A stretch of DNA of 64,000 bases from Arachnopeziza araneosa (Eukaryota; Ascomycota; Leotiomycetes; Helotiales; Arachnopezizaceae), in NCBI GenBank assembly GCA_003988855.1, contig QYAI01000003.1:612242-676241 (forward strand), read 5' to 3'. A model generated the notes under the pieces. It was given only the letters and a program-made list of their open reading frames with translations, was not told the origin of the DNA and did no database searches. Below, in pieces: positions 1-10,059 of the stretch. Within the stretch, counting starts at the first letter, position 1; every line of letters begins with the position of its first letter. Made by a program: the position numbers and the translations under genes.

Positions 1-2
1 GT

Positions 3-2667
3 GGCCCGGCGCTTCCAACTCATGAATCTGTTTTAGCATCGTTAAACTCTGCGCAGGGCTGGTCTGCCTCCAAAAATGCTATCATTGATGTATCCGACCA
101 TGTTCAGGATCAAGTTCGGTGGGATCGCTCATGGCATCTCGTCACCCGGACTCTCCAACTTCCTAACTTTCCAGAGCATCGAGGCGTACTAGAACCATTG
201 AAACCCGAGAGGGATTCAGTTGGGCCGGACTTTTATCAAGCTCTCGAGAATGTGCTTTATCCTCAAGTTTGTGTTCCATTTGCTCGTCAAACAGAGGACA
301 TAATTGTTTGGCATACATATCAGGTCCGGAATCATTTTCTTCAGCAAGTTCTACCAATTATTTTGCACTTGAAAGACCACCACGATGCAGATGCAATTTT
401 ACTTCGAGGGATTAAAGTCTTGGAGACTGCGCATCGGCAATATCTTCATGGTCTTTCGTTTATCAAGGAACAGATGGATCTCTCCATTCCTGACACGTCA
501 GAACCGGTAATTGCTAAGTTTCGCCGTGACCTCCACGCAATTGTTGGTAATTCTGTCATGGATGCACTCTCTGGTGCTCTGGCGACCGTTATGAAGCGAT
601 TTGTGTCTACAGTTCTGGGTCTTGCCGGAAGTCCCTCGGTCGTCGCTGAAGGTTCGGGATCCGAAAAGGCTCGCCGGGAACTCTTAGGACTGGTCGAAAC
701 CTTGAAGAATATTGGCTTAGCTGGTGAAGGATTTCAGGTCATCTTTGCTGAAGTCATGCATGCTACGATGTCAGAATTTGTGTACCGTGATTGCCGAGGT
801 GTCTGGTCTGCCCAAGTGCCTGCCAACGCATCTTCCCTAGAGGCGGAAATATCAGCAAAGAACAGATCCAAATTACCAAGGGCAGTCCATTATGCTTCTC
901 CTTCCCTATGCGTCACAGATATCTGGGAATGGGTCGAGGATCGATACGCTAAACTCGCTGTCCAGGTTTTGAGCATGCTCGCTACGAAAGTTAGTATTTC
1001 ATGGGCTGATAAAGAAAAGTTTAAGGAGGTAAGTATCGGCCGCCTCGCAGATCTGCGAACCAAGGAATTATTCGAAGTGATTCAAAATTGGCCGAACAAT
1101 AGCGCCGCTTTAGATGACCTTCGAACAGCTATTACAACACCCCAAAGACGTCTGGTGTTGACTGAAGTATTTTCTCAAACTATAAATCACAGGCTACTAC
1201 ATCCTGGTGCATCAACACTCCGGATCTTACAGACTTACATTTCTATGATCTGGTCTTTTCATTCTCTCGACCACTCTAAAGTCCTTCTAGATCGGGTTGC
1301 CTACCCACTGCAACTGTACTTGCGTTCGCGCGAGGATACAGTACGCATAATCATCACTGGACTTCTCGCAGATACTGGAGAGTCTAGTGGAAATGTGAAT
1401 GGGCCGGAAAAACTTGTGGAATTGGCAAAGCTTCTTGACAGTGGTGGCGACTTGCTAGGACACAGGACAGTCGACGAAGAGTTAGACTGGAACGATATGG
1501 ACTGGGTGCCTGACCCTGTGGATGCTGGACCTGGTTACAAGAGGTCTAAGCATGCAGATATTATTGGAACACTGATCGGATTTCTTGGGTCACAAGAAAT
1601 ATTTATCAAGGAATTTCAAACCATTATTGGCGAGAATTTTTTGAAGTACGATGGATCGTTTGAGAAAGAGGTACGACCAAAACTGTCACTCATCCTAATC
1701 ATTCCTCATGCTAAAGCCCTCACAGGTTAAGGTTCTCGAGCTCTTGAAGGCTCGATTCGGCGAAGCTCCGCTGCAGGCTTGTGAAGTCATGCTTAAGGAT
1801 ATCCAAGATTCTGGGAGAGTTAATAGCATTATTCGGAAAACGCAAAGGTTAGACTCTCATGACCAAGAGGTCGCTGGAGCCAAAGCAGACTCAAACAAGA
1901 GGAATCGGAACTCGACATCTGAAGAAATTCTCAAAACCACGCTCAATGCAAAGATCTTATCCCGCCTGTTCTGGCCTCAGCTTCAAGAGGACAACTATCG
2001 CGTTCCAGACCAGATCATTAATCTTCAGAGGCAGTACGAAACGGGATTTGAAATCCTAAAGGCTTCGAGAAAACTCAGTTGGCTTCAAGCCCTTGGTCAA
2101 GCAACCGTTGAGCTGGAATTACAAGATCGCACTATTGTAGAAGAGGTTCATAGTTGGCAAGCCACAGTCATCTGGGCCTTCCAAAGTGACAGTCGTGATC
2201 AGAGTCTACAGAGAAGTGTTGATGAACTGGTTGAAGACCTTGGCATGGATGAGACGCTGGTCCGCAGTGGTCTCAGATTTTGGGTCCACAAACTTGTGCT
2301 ACAGGAAGTTTCTCCTAACATATTTGGAGTCCTAGAGACCCTAAACCGAGAAGATCGCGCACGTTCCAATGCTCAGTCGGCCGCTTCCCTTGTACCTGGA
2401 GGAAATGATGAGGGTACAGACAATCTCGCCCTGCCGGTCGGTGATGGAATGGGAAAAGAGAAGATGGCCATCTACTGGCAGTTTATTCATGGGATGTTAA
2501 CCAACTCATCAAGTCAGATGCCCCTCCAACAGATCGCCATGATGCTGAAGATGTTGATTGTTGATGGGTTTCCGTACAGCAATGAAGAACTCCAGGAGTT
2601 CTTGGCACAGAAAGTTGCTGCCGGGGAACTGGAGATGGTAAGTGGTAAATACAAACTCAAAAAGTAA
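3..2667 (+). CDS. APC2: Anaphase-promoting complex subunit 2 (cullin-like), 5'-partial
   Basis: This is the cullin-family scaffold of the APC/C ubiquitin ligase, which pairs with the RING subunit Apc11 and drives mitotic cyclin and securin turnover. The frame is open from base 3, so the N-terminus lies outside the window. Exons are <3-1670 and 1726-2667; the 55-nt intron is phase 0 and removes an in-frame stop. About 870 residues are visible. The cullin homology part includes the stretches EELDWNDMDWVPDP and ILSRLFWPQLQEDNYRVPDQ, and the last 70 residues are the Apc2 C-terminal winged-helix domain, beginning GKEKMAIYWQFIHGML and ending in GKYKLKK. The C-terminal domain separates Apc2 from other cullins, so the call is firm. 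Confidence 0.93.
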
Positions 2668-3717
2668 CGGGTGTGCCATCTCAGAGGTGGGTTTAAAAAT
2701 TGAGAAGGAAGAATCCCAAGACGGGATTTGTCGTCGTTGTGCTACGGGAGGTGAAGGTGCATAAGAAGATGCACTAGATGCGGGTACGGCTGGGGGAGAG
2801 GGAACGGACAAGGAAGGCAAAGAAAGACCTGCAAAGAAGTATGGCTTGTAGCATGAGAGTAATAAAGCATAAGAATATAACAAGCATGCCCGCCTAGCGA
2901 CTGGATGGTTCTGTGTCCACGAAGAAGAGAGGAGAGTCAGCAGGTTGACTTGGGCTGTCCAGGGAGGCGGTCCTAGCGAGCACATCCACCTGTAGGTCGG
3001 TTGGTTTGCCTTCTGTCGTCCCTCTTCTGTCGTCGTGGGGAGAGATTATCGCGCCGCCTACAGAGCAGATGGATGGGTGGGTGGATGCGCCGAGAGCAGA
3101 AGCAGACCAAGATGGGATGCTTCTTCTTCTTCCTCTTCCCCCTACTTATTCCTTCTTGAGTTTCAGAGCGACCGGGCGGGCAGTGGGTGCGAGTGAGTGA
3201 GTGAGTGAGTGAGTGAGTGAGTGGGAGAAAGCAGCGAAGCGTAGCCACCAGGAACGCCGCCGCTTCTGTCCACCGACACCAGCACCACGACGGTACAAAG
3301 CGCCCCAGGCCTGCTCTGCCCAGACAGTCAGTCCTTCCCCCTCCCCTCGCCGTTTTGGTCGTTCCATCTCTGCCCTCTGCCTGCTGGAAGTCTTGCTCAT
3401 CTCACCACCACAATCTCACCAGCAACTTCGGATTCCCATCTCCCTACTTCTCACTCTCGCTGCTCCCGCGCCCCTCGACCCCATCTACCCTCGCCGACGG
3501 ACTATGACGTTTCGCCTTATCCGATGACCCACCAACAATCTCGAGACGCTCACTTCCGTGCCTCTGCCCTCCTCCACCGTCCTGCACCGCCGTGCTCCTT
3601 CGTTGAAGGCAAGATTCCAGCAGTCGTTGGTCCAAGGTGAGCACGACGACCTCTCCCTCGGAGCGTCGAGGCTTCCCCCCCCCCGCCGCACTCCCTCTTC
3701 ATTCCATTCCACTCAAC
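2668..3717. promoter_or_regulatory. Intergenic region and long leader of the RING-finger gene
   Basis: No supported gene lies in this 1.05 kb. It is GC-rich, and its second half is CT-rich on the plus strand, typical of a fungal 5' leader. It holds a GAGT microsatellite. A splice-donor-like CAAGGTGAGC at about 3634-3643 could mark a leader intron, but no acceptor was assigned. Confidence 0.4.
3191..3222 (+). repeat. (GAGT)8 microsatellite
   Basis: Eight perfect tandem GAGT units lie about 500 bp upstream of the RING-finger start codon. Confidence 0.95.
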
Positions 3718-6026
3718 ATGGACCAGATGGATTACGAATACACGATAGATGACCCGCAGGCCAACCAACAAGCCAATGCTGCTGCTGCAGCTCATCAATA
3801 CCAGTGCCATCAACCTCACCCACCATCTGCCTCGAGTGCCTTTGCTTCTCAAGCTCGAGACCGAGATCAGAGCAGCCAGCATTACGACCCCGTTCACGAC
3901 GCAACCGGCTGGTATCACTCCAATAATGCTCCTGGCATGAGCCGTCCATTCTACGCACCACCCCAGCCCAACCCACAATGGGCAGCTCCGTCCTTCTTAC
4001 CAATGCACAATTCTTTTCAAGCATATCCGGAAGTCCAGAGATCGAACCCCCGGCCTTCGGATCAAGCCAGCCTCAGATCATCAAGAGGATTCCTCGAGAT
4101 GCCCTGGAATGAAGTTCAAGGGTTCGAGCCACTGCGTTTTGGATATCCACCCTACTCGAACCCAATGAATACGACCGGGGACACGAGTGGTCCTCCGGTT
4201 GTCTCTTCGCAGCAGCTCTTGCCATCTGTTGCTCCCCGCTCTCAGATCCCCCACCACGAGGGCTACAGAAGAGATGGGCAGAGCGGATTGAGTCAACAAC
4301 AGCAAGGTCAGATGCCCGCTATGCTAGGCCCTAATGCTTCGATGCGGCGAGGAGCAGAGGAAAGCATAGCAGGAGAACGCTTAGCTCAACATATCCCTGC
4401 AGGATCCTTTCCTTCAGACTCTAGGAGTGGTATTCGACCCTCTTGATAATTGCAAATGGTGCTAATCGCCAGTATAGGACACTCGAGGCCATTCCGGCAT
4501 AGCGCAATGTCTCGAATCAACGGATCTGTCGAACCTCCACATCCCCGCCGACGGACTGGTACTTGGGACTCGGATGAAGACGAGGACTCGGCCCTTGGAA
4601 CTGATGTGTACTCGGAGTTTCAGCGTCGCCAACATGAGATATTATTTGGGGATGGGCTTGGCGAAGAAAGATCTCTAGCAGCAATGCGAGGCGCGATTGC
4701 CGCTGGCAAAAGGATACCTTCCAAAGAAGCTATAACATCTCTCGAAGAAGTGAAGCTGGGTGATCTCACAGGGAATGACCGCAGTAAGTAGATAGCCACT
4801 CTGATCTTGAAGAGCCTTGAAGTACAAAATCTCCTCAAGGAAGAAATCGGATACGGAATGCTGTTCAGAGATCACGTTAACATTTTCTAGCATGCATTAT
4901 TTGCTACAATGATTTTGGGGTCGAGAACCCGGAAGGATTAGTTGAGACACCTCTGCGGCTCCCTAAGTGCAAGCATATATTTGGTGATAAGTGCATCAAG
5001 AAATGGTTTGAAGACTCCGACAGTTGCCCTTATTGCCGTGACAAGCTCCCATCAGAATTATCTGTAAGAAAGAGCGTGACATATGATACGTACCGAGCTA
5101 CCCGAGAACGAATACAGCTATTGAGTCAACGCGCCCGACAGAGTCTGGCGTCTAGATATTCATTCGCAGAAGACTCGGGGTCTGGGAGAACGTATGCATG
5201 GGTACTTTCCTCTTTTCAAACAAGTGCTAACACCAGCAAAAGGTCTATCACTGCATCACAAAGAGCCCTCGAAGAGTACGAGAATATGATGAATAGAGAC
5301 GTAGGCTCTTGGGGTTTAGCTCCATCGAACCGGTCATCCACCTCAGACTCCCCAGAAAGGCGGCGCCAAGCCCGAGGTAGGATTGGAAGTAATAGAGCAG
5401 CACATCAATTAGGACGTCCTACATCCGTTGGGTCAGCCAGATCACTCAATCCTACTTTCAGCCACCAGCTTGTTGCTCAACGTCCTCCTCTACATAATCC
5501 TTCTATGAACAATCAGACTAATAACCATACACCACAAAGATCCACAACACCTGGTTTGACGAGACAACAGAGTTCAACTACACAGACCCCCCCACGGAAT
5601 CGTGTGCGTAGTGGTGTAGAGTCATCACCGTCGTCGTCACCGGAAGCAGCATCGCCCCCCATCGCAGTCGGATCAGGCGTATCGATGAGAGAAAGCCTGT
5701 CAGAACGCTCAGGTCAGGCTGTTTTACGACGTAGTCTTGATGTTTCGGCTCCTCCTTTTGAGTGGGGCTCGAATGCTCTGATCTACCTAGGCCAGCAGGA
5801 AACAAATGACTTAAGCTCTGCGCAGCAAACTCATCCCATTGTTCAATATAACCAAGCTCAAAACTCTACACAGTTTTCTTCAACTCCTACTGGCAGCACA
5901 TCAGTTCGTCGACATTTCGATGGCGAGAGAAATGCTAGTGGCTCCTTACAACCAGATGATATCAACAACAGTACGAACAGTTCTTTAAATACACATTCCA
6001 TTTTCCAGCCTCGGTGGTCGCGGTAA
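3718..6026 (+). CDS. RING-finger protein with long disordered flanks (putative E3 ubiquitin ligase)
   Basis: The spliced model has exons 3718-4429, 4478-4783, 4891-5191 and 5243-6026 and gives 700 residues. The start is the first ATG in frame (MDQMDYEYTIDD). The first intron (48 nt) and the third (51 nt) are multiples of three; the first contains a stop, and the third is open but has GTATGC, GCTAAC and AG signals. The first donor could also be three bases upstream. Residues around 335-385 form a RING: CIICYNDF, then a loop, then CKHIFGDKCIKKWF and CPYCRDKL, giving a C3HC4 pattern. The flanks are rich in Ser, Gln and Pro with no other domain seen. A RING of this form normally recruits an E2 enzyme; the substrate is unknown. 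Confidence 0.82.
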
Positions 6027-6865
6027 AGAGACCTCGAAAGTCCTCCTTCGTCCCAAAAATGATCAGGAAAAATAAATCGGGACCCCCAATGCTTGTCATA
6101 AAAACCTAAAGCAGATCATACAACACCCATCCGCATTTCACTAGCTCTCGGGATTTCAACAAGTTATTCTACTCTTCTACAGTATGGCATGAGGTACAGC
6201 ACGAAGGGATAACATTCGATGGCGTAAAATGGGGTAATTGATTAGCACCGAGTTTCTATTATGGGCGTTTTGAAGGCTGATGATGAACTTCGATTTCATT
6301 TCACCGTGAGAGAAACGATGATGCCCATTCAGATACTATAGCTACTAGCTACACATGCATTATGAACAAAACTATTATTGTATCACGCTTGTTGTGATAT
6401 GACTGCCGTCATCTTTTACTCTTGTCTGCATACACTTTCCAGTTTTTGATCGTTCGGAATCCTTATTTTAGTAATGACTTTCTCTCAAATATTACGAGCT
6501 CTCTAAGATAGACGCCTTCTTCCTCTCCGCTTGGTCTGCGCCAATCGGAACCAGGGCGTGAATCATATAGAGTTTACGTCGGTCCTTCTATTTCTCGTTA
6601 GCTCACGTTCATGCAAGTCTCAAAAAGTGGTCAATCTCCTGGATTTAGGTAACGTAAACTCAAGTTTGGGTGGTACTTCGAACACTCTAATACATATAGA
6701 CATAACCCATACTTCTCGATGGCAAGTTTATCGAGGCCCTACTTTCATGAGGATGTTGGTCCTTACCCCCGACCTTGAAAGTCACCCAGGCTAGGAACGA
6801 TTCAAACATGAATTCGGTAGTAGATAGATATGTTCCCAACATTTGCTTTGCCTATATATATGATT
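6027..6865. other. Convergent intergenic region
   Basis: This stretch lies between the 3' ends of the RING-finger gene and the kinase gene. It is moderately AT-rich, with only short open frames that match nothing recognisable. Confidence 0.5.
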
Positions 6866-8138
6866 TTATAATTTTGGGCTCTCTCGTAACGCTTTCTGAT
6901 TCTTCTGTACCTGAGCCCACGCTAATTGGCCTGCCGGGTGCCTTGCTTCGGCATTATACATAGCTTTCGCGCTACTCGCCTGCCTAACCGCGTACCTCGA
7001 AGCAATTCCTTGATAGATGCAGGTCATTCGAAAGAAACCAAATGCAACCCCCCACGTCAAGTCAAGGCTCGGGTCCCAGCCCGCGACTTCTGTATACAAC
7101 CGAACTAGCTCTTCCAGGCTGGGGAGTCCTGGTGTAGTACCTTTCTTGAACGACGGTGCTTGCTTCATGAACTCTTGATCCACAAGGAAATAAGGAGATG
7201 TTAGGTTGATCAGGTCTGATAAAGGGTGTCCGATTGTCGACATCTCCCAGCTGTAAGTAATACGTAAGTAAATTGTAATCATTGTGGTCAAAATAATGGA
7301 CGTACTCTAAAATTCCAATCACTCTCGGCTCCGTCTTGTGAAAAACTAGATTATCAATCTTATAATCTCCGTGAATTGGGTTTCCTCTGTCCAGAGGCTG
7401 GTACCTTTTGTCTCGGAAGTACTCAAGCATCTCCTCGACGTGTGGTATCCTCCCGACCGGCTTTTTGGTCTCAACGTCTTTAACGCTGGCTTGTGCTCTC
7501 TCAATTATGCCAAAGGTTTTGATCTGACGGTCATAGAAGCCTGACGCTTTCCCATACCCTTCGAGCCCTACGTCTACAGGATTGATCCTGTGGAGCTTGG
7601 CTAAAGTGCGTATAGCATCATGCCACCTGAAAAAGTCAACGTAGTTCCGTAGATAACTCAAGGAGCCCGGTGAGGAAGAACACATACATCTCCGTCCTGT
7701 CAGCAGGGCTCACACCAGGCATGGTTGGATCTTCAATGATCCTTCCATCTAAGAATTCCATGATGTAGAAAGGTGTCCCAATGATAGCGTTATCTTGACA
7801 GAGACAATAAGTCTTGGGGACCGGGACATCAGTCTTCTCTAAAGCGTGGATGATGCGGTATTCCCGCTCAACTTGATGTGCTGTTTTCGAGACTAATTTT
7901 CCGGGAGGTTTCTTTCGAAGAACAAATTTCGTGCCATTCCGTGCAGTGAGCTGGTAAGTGGGATTTGACTGTCCAAATCCGAACTGCGTCAAGCCATCAA
8001 TCCTCGTCCAAGGGTTGATTTGGGGGGAGCCGGGCTTACCTGCTCAACATCAATTGGGAGCTCGATTTCTGGGACATTTTGGAAGATGTAGCTCTCTAGA
8101 GAGGCTATGTCTACAGGTTGCCTTACGGGGCCGGCCAT
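6866..8138 (-). CDS. APH/choline-kinase-family phosphotransferase
   Basis: Exons on the minus strand are 8138-8040, 7983-7688, 7626-7306 and 7250-6866, giving 366 residues; every junction keeps phase. The N-lobe starts FGFGQSNPTYQL and has the Lys-bearing FVLRKKPPGKL. The C-lobe has the Brenner motif HGDYKIDN and the metal-binding DWE motif, the latter restored only after splicing. It then continues STIGHPLSDL, as in the phosphotransferase domain of ACAD10/11-like proteins. The family phosphorylates small molecules; the substrate here is unknown. There is no fused acyl-CoA dehydrogenase domain. Its upstream region is closely followed by the left inverted repeat at 8264. Confidence 0.88.
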
Positions 8139-8263
8139 CGTAGAGAAGAGGAATGGATGGTGGAAGCTTGGAAACGAGCATCTTGTATGGTTGTGTGGGA
8201 TACAGGACAAGTCGATTAACAGCCTCGGCTCGGGATGAGAGCGAGGAGGTCTTGGGATACCTA

Positions 8264-8312
8264 CCACCAGGGAGTGTCAGCATTCGTGGTCCGAGCTGTG
8301 CACGCCTAAATA
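8264..8312 (+). repeat. Left arm of 49-bp inverted repeat
   Basis: It pairs with 9827-9875 on the opposite strand with mismatches at positions 1 and 10. It contains the GC-richer core GTGGTCCGAGCTGTGCACGC and lies 126 bp upstream of the kinase start codon. Confidence 0.92.
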
Positions 8313-8403
8313 AACCAAAAACACGAAAGAATATTAAGTAATCAGTAAGATGGTTAAGTTAGCGAGACGTAGGTTTCGATGATTATAATTATATTAACTG
8401 CTT

Positions 8404-9372
8404 CTACTCTGCTAGCTCAAAGGTAGCACCTAATCGACTGAATAGCTCAAATTCCATTCTTTTAGCCGCCTTTGGACCCTCTAGTATTTGACCCATCATA
8501 TCCGAGTAAGGAGGGAAATCGTGCTCAAATGTAGGCTCGCCCGCACCTCGCATATTCGTTAAGACAGCTTGTCGGAAATGCCAACGGAGGAGTCCATCAG
8601 CAGGTCTTTCTGGACCCTGAAGAACTGTTTGGTCAAGGTATGTTCCAGCAATATTATTTCCATCAAAAGCAAAGCAGACAATCTTGTAGTTATCCTAAAA
8701 CAAGTTAGATCTATAGGAAACTCTATAAGAGATATACATACATCAGGATTAATTGAGAACTTGTAAAAGTCAAACTTTGTATGTAGATCTTGACGAATAA
8801 AAAGCCCATTTTGCGGAGAATTAATCCGGCCTCCACTAAATGTTATGTCAAGAGGAGTTGTAATGTAACGGCCGTAATTTCCATTCTTAAACTGCTCTTC
8901 ATATGCTAATGGGAAAATATGCGCAGCTTCAAAACCAGTAAACTCATCTTCCATTATCGGTTGTCCTGTTATAACACAACGTTGATCCCGTTCACGAACA
9001 GCATTCTTAAAGGCTGCAACGCGAGGGCCAGTTTGTATAGAGAGAGCTCGAACTAGTACTATCTCATCATTAAGCTCGAAGGGTTCTGCTTCAATTTAAC
9101 TACTTGTAAATAAAGAGCTTGCCTAAAGACTTACGAAGAGAAATGATAGAATAGTTCCCAGGTTGCAGTAGAGAGTTGTCCCGCGCTAATTTAACCTCGC
9201 TATCATCTTGTAGAGAAAAGTCGCTTGTAACAATCGTGACAATCTCAACCATATCGTAAAGGTTAGCACATGTAACACCGTTGGTAAGTCTTAGACCACC
9301 AATTTCAGTGCTTTGATCGCTCGAGTTAAAAAGATGAACATTGCGATATTTAGCACGGTTGCTGCTTGACAT
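8404..9372 (-). CDS. HNH-endonuclease-domain protein
   Basis: Exons 9372-9135, 9088-8742 and 8694-8404 give 291 residues; the introns are 46 and 47 nt and in phase. An upstream in-frame ATG at 9516 would add 48 residues (Ser/Thr-rich), so the start is uncertain. After splicing the central part reads RERDQRCVITG, then FEAAHIFPLA, then NGLFIRQDLHTKFD, which is the zinc-containing HNH pattern of a large fungus-specific family. The C-terminal block includes LLRWHFRQAVLTNMRGAGEP and RMEFELFSRL, also shared across that family. The cellular role is not known. The gene lies inside the inverted-repeat unit described separately. It appears intact, without the heavy C-to-T decay seen after 52.8 kb. Confidence 0.85.
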
Positions 9373-9826
9373 GGTGGAGGAGGGGCGGTTTTGGTATAGC
9401 GTTGATGTTGATTTTGTCGTTGTTGAGTTGTTGGAGATAAATGATGGAAGACGAGGCTGAAGTTGTGCCTGAGAATAAATAGTCAGTGCACGATTGGCTA
9501 ACCATTTCATGGTCATTTAGAGTATTCTACTATACTTTGCTTTTAATAATTAATCTACTTGTTTCTCTTAGCTCTGAGCATCGATCTAGCATCTTTTTAA
9601 TCTACTAGAGGCCTGTAGATTTCGAGGGTGCGAATTGTGTTGCAAGTAAGGTACGAATTTGTGTAGGTTCTTTCGAATAGCATCATAAAGCAGACTTTTG
9701 CGGGTGCAGCATATTTTTCGTGTTAATTTCTTATTTTAGCATCAGCTTGCATTAATTATGACTGTAGAATGGCCTGTATATTGTGTCTTGTCATGTTTGT
9801 TTACAATTCTATCCCTATTACTTTGG

Positions 9827-9875
9827 TATTTAGGCGTGCACAGCTCGGACCACGAATGCTGACACCCCCTGGTGC
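9827..9875 (-). repeat. Right arm of 49-bp inverted repeat
   Basis: This is the reverse complement of 8264-8312 with two mismatches. It lies about 450 bp upstream of the HNH gene start. The AT-rich DNA just outside it has two direct copies of TAAGTTAAGTTA (near 9875 and 9920). Confidence 0.92.
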
Positions 9876-10059
9876 TAAGTTAAGTTACTTGGGCCCGAGC
9901 TTACAAATCTATCCTATGCATAAGTTAAGTTATGTGCGACAACTGAATTTGTATGTTGACGCAAAACATTATTCATTTATCTAGCTGTAGATATACACAG
10001 TACAACGACCTTAACGCCGCGCTATACAAATATCACTTTTCGTCCTATTGACTTTGTCA
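9876..10059. other. Short AT-rich spacer with direct repeats
   Basis: No gene was found. Two TAAGTTAAGTTA copies lie here just outside the right inverted repeat. Confidence 0.5.

Larger units (their letters stand above)
8264..9875. mobile_element. Candidate TIR-bounded unit carrying an HNH gene
   Basis: Two 49-bp inverted repeats (8264-8312 and 9827-9875) differ at two positions only, one of them the outermost base. They face each other across 1.6 kb that contains one complete HNH-domain gene and no other. The dinucleotide TA flanks both outer ends (8262-8263 and 9876-9877), as expected for a TA target duplication of the Tc1/mariner type. No transposase is encoded. The repeats and flanks are seen directly; mobility is inferred. 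Confidence 0.55.
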
